Shown piece by piece: positions 59,658-64,000 of a stretch of DNA of 64,000 nucleotides. The DNA comes from Streptomyces sp. NBC_00154. Its GTDB lineage: Bacteria; Actinomycetota; Actinomycetes; Streptomycetales; Streptomycetaceae. The notes beneath the pieces were generated by a model. It was not told the DNA's origin. It saw nothing but the letters and a program-made list of their open reading frames with translations, and did not search any database. The DNA lies in the NCBI RefSeq assembly GCF_026342835.1, contig NZ_JAPEMI010000001.1:6640501-6704500 (forward strand), written 5' to 3'. A program made the translations under genes and the position numbers. How positions within the stretch are numbered: position 1 is the first letter of the stretch; each line of letters begins with the position of its first letter.

Positions 59658-62443
59658 TCAGCTCCGTAGGTGAGAACGAGCTGCGGCCGGTAGGCCGCGG
59701 TTGATACCTCGCTCGACCAGATGCGGAGACTGTCCGTCCCGCTGCTGGTCAGGGCGAGTGAGTAGACGGAGCCGAGGGCTCCGCCCAGTGCCGACGCGTT
59801 CAGCTCCACCGAATGGTCGGTGGAGACCGAGGTCGCGCCGGTGATGGTCCCGAGCGCGGTCGAGGAGAGCGACGGCCGGGTGTTGTAGGTGACCGCCGAC
59901 TCGGTCCAGGTGCCGGTGACCGGCACCACGGTGTGGCTGTCGGAGGAGCCCGCCGTCGAGTCCGACGACGTACGGAAGGTGAGCCGCGCGCTCTTGAGGA
60001 CCTGTCCGGCAGGGGCCGCGGGCACGGTGAAGCGCAGATAGCTCAAGTACGCCGTGGTGCCGCGTGAGGCGAGCTGGTTGTCGTTGTAATTGGTGTTCGG
60101 CGCCACACTGTTGACGTATGCGTCGTCGTCCGGCGTCAGCGCGACCGTGGAGTCGCCGGGGCCGGGCGGGGTGTCCGCCAGATCGTGGTGCGCGGCGGCC
60201 TGTGCGGCGGTCAGCGCCGACGGGTAGATCGCGGTCTCGTCGACCTGCCCGGCGAAGTAGGTGCTGGTGGGACGGTTCGGCCAGGTGGTCGGCATGGCGT
60301 CGCCACCGACGCGCCAGAACCCGTTGTACGAGCGGTTGCCCGCGGTCGTGTTGGAGCCGACGGCCACCCCGTCCACGTACAGCCGCATGCCGGACGGTCC
60401 CTGGGTGGCGACGACATGGTGCCAGGCGTTGTCGTTGTACGAAGCCGTCGTGGTGAGGGTGGGCCGACTGCTGGTGCTGCCGACCTGGACGCCGAAGGCG
60501 AGGCGCCCGTCGTTGGTCATGTACACGAGCTTGTCGGAGATGCTGCTCGTCTGGCCCTGGGCCGTGCCGATGTTGTTGCCGTACCCGACGATTCGCCCGC
60601 CGGTGGTGGTGTTGGTCCGGAACCAGGTCTCGATGGAGTACGGCGTCGGCGAGGTGTAGTGGTGCAGCCGGTCGCTGTACACGTACTCGTCCGTGCCGTT
60701 GAGGGACAGGGCCGTCGACCCGGCCACGGCGGACGGGGTGGCGCGGTACGTCGGGGTGTTCATGTACACGCCGCCGTTGTCGCTGTCCGAGGCGTCCGCG
60801 GCGAACGACCCGCCCGCCTCGTCGTAGCGCCAGTACAGGTCGGCGCCGTCCGCGAGCACCCGCTCCCGGTACGGGCTCGCCGAGGCGACCGCGATGGCGG
60901 AGGCGGCGGTCGAGAGTGCGCTGGTGTTGGTCCCGTCGCTCGCCGTGATCCGGTACGTGTACGTCCGGCCGGCCACCACATCGGTGTCGGTGAACGTCAA
61001 CTGCGGCCGGCTGAAGAACAGCGAGGACCCCTGTGTCGTGTACACGGGCACCGAACCGCCGTCGCGGTAGACCCGGTAGGTGAGCAGGCTGTCGTCCAGA
61101 TCCAGAGCGGACCGCCAGCTGACCCTCACCTCACCGGCCCGCGGCGCCGACACGCTGACAGCGGGCGCGGCGGGCGCCCCCGTGTCGGGAGTGTTGGCGA
61201 ACCGGGTCAGTGACTGCTGGGCGACGCCGTTGACCGTGGTGAACTCGCCGCCCACCCAGAGGAAGTCGCGGCCGTCCCGGGACGCCACGGTCAGGGCGCG
61301 CGGCCCGACCGGCTCCCCGATGCCGTCGTTGGTGTCCGGGAGCCAGCCGAGCATCGCCGGATCGTCGACGGACTGGGCGGTGAGGTGCTTGCGGACCTGG
61401 TTGGGGAAGCCGCCCATGGTGGAGCAGTCGTGGACATGGCTGCCCGCGTACAGGACGCCCTGATAGACCCGCAGCGCCTGTGTCGCCCCCTGGCAGGTGT
61501 CCCGCCAGCGCTGGTCGAACGTACCGAGCCGCATGGCGAGCCGGCCGTCGAAGGAGCCACCTCCGGTGCCCTCGCCCGCGACGTACCAGCCGTTGGAGGC
61601 GGTGTCGGTGACGATGTCCTTGATCACCGCGGTCGACGGGATGAAGTTGCCCGTGTAGGCGCGGGTCAGCGCACCCGAGGCAGCACTGGTCACGGCGAGC
61701 GCGTGCGAGTCGGTGCCTCCGACGGTGAAGAAGTCGCCGCCGATCAGGACGTTCTGCCCGTCCGGGGTGACCTTGAGCGTCCGGCCGGGTTCGTCGGCGT
61801 CCGGGTTCCACCCGGTCACCGCGCCGGTGGCGGTGACGGCGCCGAAGAAGCGCCGTGGCTGGCCGTTCACGGTCTGGAAGTCGCCGCCCGCGTAGACCGT
61901 GCCGTTTCCCGCCACGTCGAGCGCCCGCACGGTGGCCGAGAAGTTCGGCGCGAACCCCGAACGGATCGTGCAGTTCGCGGTGTTGATGGCAACCAGGCCG
62001 TTGGCAGCCGTCCCGTTGACGGCGCTGAAGTAACCGCCTGCATAGAGCGTGGACTTGTCGGGGGAGAGCGCGAACGCCCGGACGGTGGCGGTGCCGCTGC
62101 TGCGGGTGAAGGAGAGTGAACAGCCGGTGGGCGCGCCGGTTGCCGCGTTGAAGGCGGCGAAGTTGACGGCGGGCGTCGTATTGCTGCCGGCCGGGGAGCC
62201 GGCCGGCCGGACGTTGGCGAAGGTGCCGCCCGCGTAGACCACCCCGTTCGCCTCGGCGAGCGCCCAGACGATGCCATTGGTCTGATAGGTGGTGAGGGAG
62301 TCGGCGGTGAAGCCGACCGGAGGGGTCAGCGCCGCGACCGGGGTAGCGGTGACCGCCGAAGTGGTGAGCACGCCCGCGGCGAGCGCGAGAACCGTGGCGA
62401 ACACACCGCTGCGGCTGTGTCCGGGACGTCCTGGCCCTCTCAT
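59654..62443 (-). CDS. Secreted beta-propeller / FN3 / LamG / DNRLRE protein (929 residues)
   Basis: Signal peptide ([20 protein letters not shown]), propeller (about 40-420; [58 protein letters not shown]), FN3 (426-515), LamG-like (560-745), and a C-terminal DNRLRE/CBM96-type domain (763-929; [20 protein letters not shown]). The ATG at 62443 overlaps the gmd stop by 4 bases; the frame runs on upstream inside gmd but that part is not coding. The extra DNRLRE domain is its main difference from the downstream paralogue. It is a likely extracellular polysaccharide-binding or matrix protein. Confidence 0.87.
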   Translation of the reverse strand: MRGPGRPGHSRSGVFATVLALAAGVLTTSAVTATPVAALTPPVGFTADSLTTYQTNGIVWALAEANGVVYAGGTFANVRPAGSPAGSNTTPAVNFAAFNAATGAPTGCSLSFTRSSGTATVRAFALSPDKSTLYAGGYFSAVNGTAANGLVAINTANCTIRSGFAPNFSATVRALDVAGNGTVYAGGDFQTVNGQPRRFFGAVTATGAVTGWNPDADEPGRTLKVTPDGQNVLIGGDFFTVGGTDSHALAVTSAASGALTRAYTGNFIPSTAVIKDIVTDTASNGWYVAGEGTGGGSFDGRLAMRLGTFDQRWRDTCQGATQALRVYQGVLYAGSHVHDCSTMGGFPNQVRKHLTAQSVDDPAMLGWLPDTNDGIGEPVGPRALTVASRDGRDFLWVGGEFTTVNGVAQQSLTRFANTPDTGAPAAPAVSVSAPRAGEVRVSWRSALDLDDSLLTYRVYRDGGSVPVYTTQGSSLFFSRPQLTFTDTDVVAGRTYTYRITASDGTNTSALSTAASAIAVASASPYRERVLADGADLYWRYDEAGGSFAADASDSDNGGVYMNTPTYRATPSAVAGSTALSLNGTDEYVYSDRLHHYTSPTPYSIETWFRTNTTTGGRIVGYGNNIGTAQGQTSSISDKLVYMTNDGRLAFGVQVGSTSSRPTLTTTASYNDNAWHHVVATQGPSGMRLYVDGVAVGSNTTAGNRSYNGFWRVGGDAMPTTWPNRPTSTYFAGQVDETAIYPSALTAAQAAAHHDLADTPPGPGDSTVALTPDDDAYVNSVAPNTNYNDNQLASRGTTAYLSYLRFTVPAAPAGQVLKSARLTFRTSSDSTAGSSDSHTVVPVTGTWTESAVTYNTRPSLSSTALGTITGATSVSTDHSVELNASALGGALGSVYSLALTSSGTDSLRIWSSEVSTAAYRPQLVLTYGAE

Positions 62444-63453
62444 CGGTCCACCCGCACGGCTGCCCCGGTGAGCTGGTCGGCGAGCTGCCGGATGTCCGCG
62501 TCGACCATGATCCTGGCCAGCTCCTGTGCCTTCACGGCAGGCTTCCAGCCGAGCAGTTCCTCGGCCTTGGTGGCGTCCCCGATCAGTGCGTCGACCTCGC
62601 TGGGGCGCTCGTACTTCGCGTCGTAACGGACATGGTCCCGCCAGTCCAGGCCCGCATGATCGAAGGCGTACTCCAGGAACTGCCGGACGCTGACCCCCTC
62701 GCCGGTGGCCACCACATAGTCGTCCGGGGAGTCGCACTGCAGCATCCGCCACATGGCGTCGACATACTCGGGAGCGTAACCCCAGTCGCGTACGGCGTCG
62801 AGATTGCCGAGGTGGAGGTGTTCCTGCAGGCCCGCCTTGATCCGGGCCACCCCGCGGGTGATCTTGCGGGTGACGAAGGTCTCGCCGCGGCGCGGGGACT
62901 CGTGGTTGAACAGGATCCCGTTGACCGCGAACATGCCGTACGCCTCACGGTAGTTGACCGTCGCCCAGTACGAGTAGACCTTGGCGACGCTGTACGGGCT
63001 GCGGGGATGGAACGGGGTCGTCTCGTTCTGCGGCGGCGGGGTGGAGCCGAACATCTCGGACGACGACGCCTGGTAGATCCGGGTGTCGATGCCGCTGGCG
63101 CGGACGGCCTCCAGCAGCCGGATGGTGCCGAGCCCGGTGATGTCACCGGTGTACAGCGGCGCGTCGAACGAGACCCGGACATGCGACTGCGCGCCCAGGT
63201 TGTAGACCTCGTCGGGCCGGATGTCGCGCAGCAGGTTCACCAGCGCCACCCCGTCGGCGAGATCGGCGTGATGCAGGACGAAGGAGCGGTTCTCCTCCTC
63301 CGGACCCTGGTAGATGTGGTCGATCCGCTCGGTGTTGAAGCTCGACGAGCGGCGTATCAGGCCATGGACCGTGTACCCCTTCTCGAGCAGCAGCTCGGAC
63401 AGGTACGAACCGTCCTGTCCGGTCACGCCGGTGATGAGCGCGGTCTTCGCCAC
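62440..63453 (-). CDS. gmd: GDP-mannose 4,6-dehydratase
   Basis: A 337-residue short-chain dehydrogenase-fold enzyme. The NADP site is [20 protein letters not shown], the loop [19 protein letters not shown] and the catalytic [10 protein letters not shown] (Tyr-x3-Lys) are those of Gmd, as is the segment [20 protein letters not shown]. It converts GDP-D-mannose to GDP-4-keto-6-deoxymannose. It heads a five-gene operon coupled by 4-base overlaps and is divergent from the GDP-L-fucose synthase gene, so the two steps toward GDP-L-fucose start from one intergenic region (63454-63568). Confidence 0.92.
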   Translation of the reverse strand: MAKTALITGVTGQDGSYLSELLLEKGYTVHGLIRRSSSFNTERIDHIYQGPEEENRSFVLHHADLADGVALVNLLRDIRPDEVYNLGAQSHVRVSFDAPLYTGDITGLGTIRLLEAVRASGIDTRIYQASSSEMFGSTPPPQNETTPFHPRSPYSVAKVYSYWATVNYREAYGMFAVNGILFNHESPRRGETFVTRKITRGVARIKAGLQEHLHLGNLDAVRDWGYAPEYVDAMWRMLQCDSPDDYVVATGEGVSVRQFLEYAFDHAGLDWRDHVRYDAKYERPSEVDALIGDATKAEELLGWKPAVKAQELARIMVDADIRQLADQLTGAAVRVDR

Positions 63454-63568
63454 GTCTTCCCCCCTTCTGAAGTCGCCTGAGAGGCGGTTGGTTCACCGAA
63501 ATATCGGAATTTGCGTGATCTGCGGCAAAACGGCACCGCGATGTACAGCTGCTGGCACAATCCGAGCC

Positions 63569-64000
63569 ATGACGACTGATCTCCCCGGCCCTCCCCAGGA
63601 ATCCGTCCGCCCCCTCCTACGACCCGGCGCCCGCATATTTGTCGCGGGCCACCGCGGGCTCGTCGGCTCGGCAGTGGTGCGCCGCCTCACTGCCGAAGGC
63701 CACGAGGTGATCACCCGCGGTCGCGACAGCCTCGATCTGCGCGATGCCGCACCGACCGAGGCCTTTCTGCGTGGCATCCGCCCGGACGCCGTGGTGCTGG
63801 CCGCCGCCAAGGTCGGCGGAATCATGGCCAACAGCACGTATCCGGTGCAGTTCCTCGAGGACAACCTGCGCATCCAGCTGAGCGTGATCGCCGGTGCGCA
63901 TGCCGCCGGGGTCGAGCGGCTGCTCTTCCTCGGCTCGTCCTGCATCTACCCCAAGCGCGCCCCGCAGCCGATCCCCGAGGACGCCCTGCTCACCGGCCCG
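63569..64000 (+). CDS. fcl: GDP-L-fucose synthase, N-terminal part (cut by the window end)
   Basis: The first 144 codons of an NAD(P)-dependent epimerase/reductase from the ATG at 63569. The Rossmann start IFVAGHRGLVGSAVVRRLTA, AAAKVGGIMANSTYPVQFLE and the GFS hallmark GSSCIYPKRAPQPIPEDALL identify it. The catalytic Tyr-x3-Lys lies beyond the window. It would finish GDP-L-fucose from the Gmd product. The frame is still open at base 64000. Confidence 0.88.
   Translation, partial: MTTDLPGPPQESVRPLLRPGARIFVAGHRGLVGSAVVRRLTAEGHEVITRGRDSLDLRDAAPTEAFLRGIRPDAVVLAAAKVGGIMANSTYPVQFLEDNLRIQLSVIAGAHAAGVERLLFLGSSCIYPKRAPQPIPEDALLTGP

Noticed and set aside
1-64000. CRISPR arrays, tRNA/rRNA genes, insertion sequences, phage or integrase genes
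   Set aside because: I looked for repeated spacers, cloverleaf arms and transposase or recombinase motifs and found none that hold up.

Overview
The window is high-GC actinobacterial DNA, almost certainly from Streptomyces or a close relative. The signs are the strong GC bias at third codon positions, GTG starts, stop/start overlaps of 1-4 bases inside operons, SpoIIE-type phosphatases with PAS/GAF sensors, and small streptomycete families (DUF6381, DUF6296). I see no rRNA, tRNA, CRISPR array, transposase, integrase or replication origin. All assignments come from reading the sequence; no database was searched.

Layout. (1) 0.2-8.6 kb, minus strand: a FUSC-type membrane exporter, the C-terminal remnant of a TetR regulator, then a five-gene operon (acyl-CoA dehydrogenase, CaiB-type CoA-transferase, enoyl-CoA hydratase, hydroxyacyl-CoA/carnitine-type dehydrogenase, YWTD beta-propeller) that looks like a beta-oxidation module for an unidentified carboxylic acid. 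(2) 9-12 kb: small secreted proteins and lipoproteins, one frameshifted, plus a DUF6381 protein. (3) 12-16 kb: TetR regulator, a collapsed SDR gene and a YhgE-like membrane protein; then HAD phosphatase, CBS-domain protein and a small monooxygenase-fold protein. (4) 16-27 kb: two importers, a peptide/nickel-type ABC operon headed by a DUF1684 protein and an NMT1/taurine-type ABC operon, with a CitA/CitB-type two-component system between them that is divergent to the second importer. (5) 27-34 kb: DoxX-like and DUF664 proteins, aldo/keto reductase, intracellular GH29 alpha-L-fucosidase, its likely DeoR/LacI-hybrid regulator, and an amidase. (6) 34-48 kb: an apparent SpoIIE pseudophosphatase, a large secreted beta-helix/PDZ protein, an arginine deiminase locus whose two transporter genes have lost their middles, a second and intact SpoIIE phosphatase, LtrA, TetR, DUF6296, a second DUF6381 protein and an RNase HI. 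(7) 47.5-64 kb: an exopolysaccharide cluster (CDP-alcohol phosphatidyltransferase, cytidylyltransferase, three glycosyltransferases, a Wzz-like chain-length protein with a broken P-loop, flippase, polymerase, GDP-mannose 4,6-dehydratase, and GDP-L-fucose synthase cut by the window end).

How it works together. The most striking part is 55.9-63.5 kb. There gmd, two giant secreted propeller/FN3/LamG proteins, a lipoprotein and a glycosyltransferase are joined by four successive 4-base stop/start overlaps. This suggests that a deoxyhexose-containing surface polysaccharide is made together with the proteins that bind or display it. Fucose is a recurring theme (GH29 fucosidase, a beta-helix protein of possible GH141 type, gmd/fcl), although these lie in separate transcription units.

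A second theme is gene decay. Three genes (SDR, NhaC-like, ArcD-like) keep their start regions and C-termini but have lost the middle. A TetR gene has lost its DNA-binding half and a lipoprotein gene carries a frameshift. Two further full-length proteins have lost catalytic residues.
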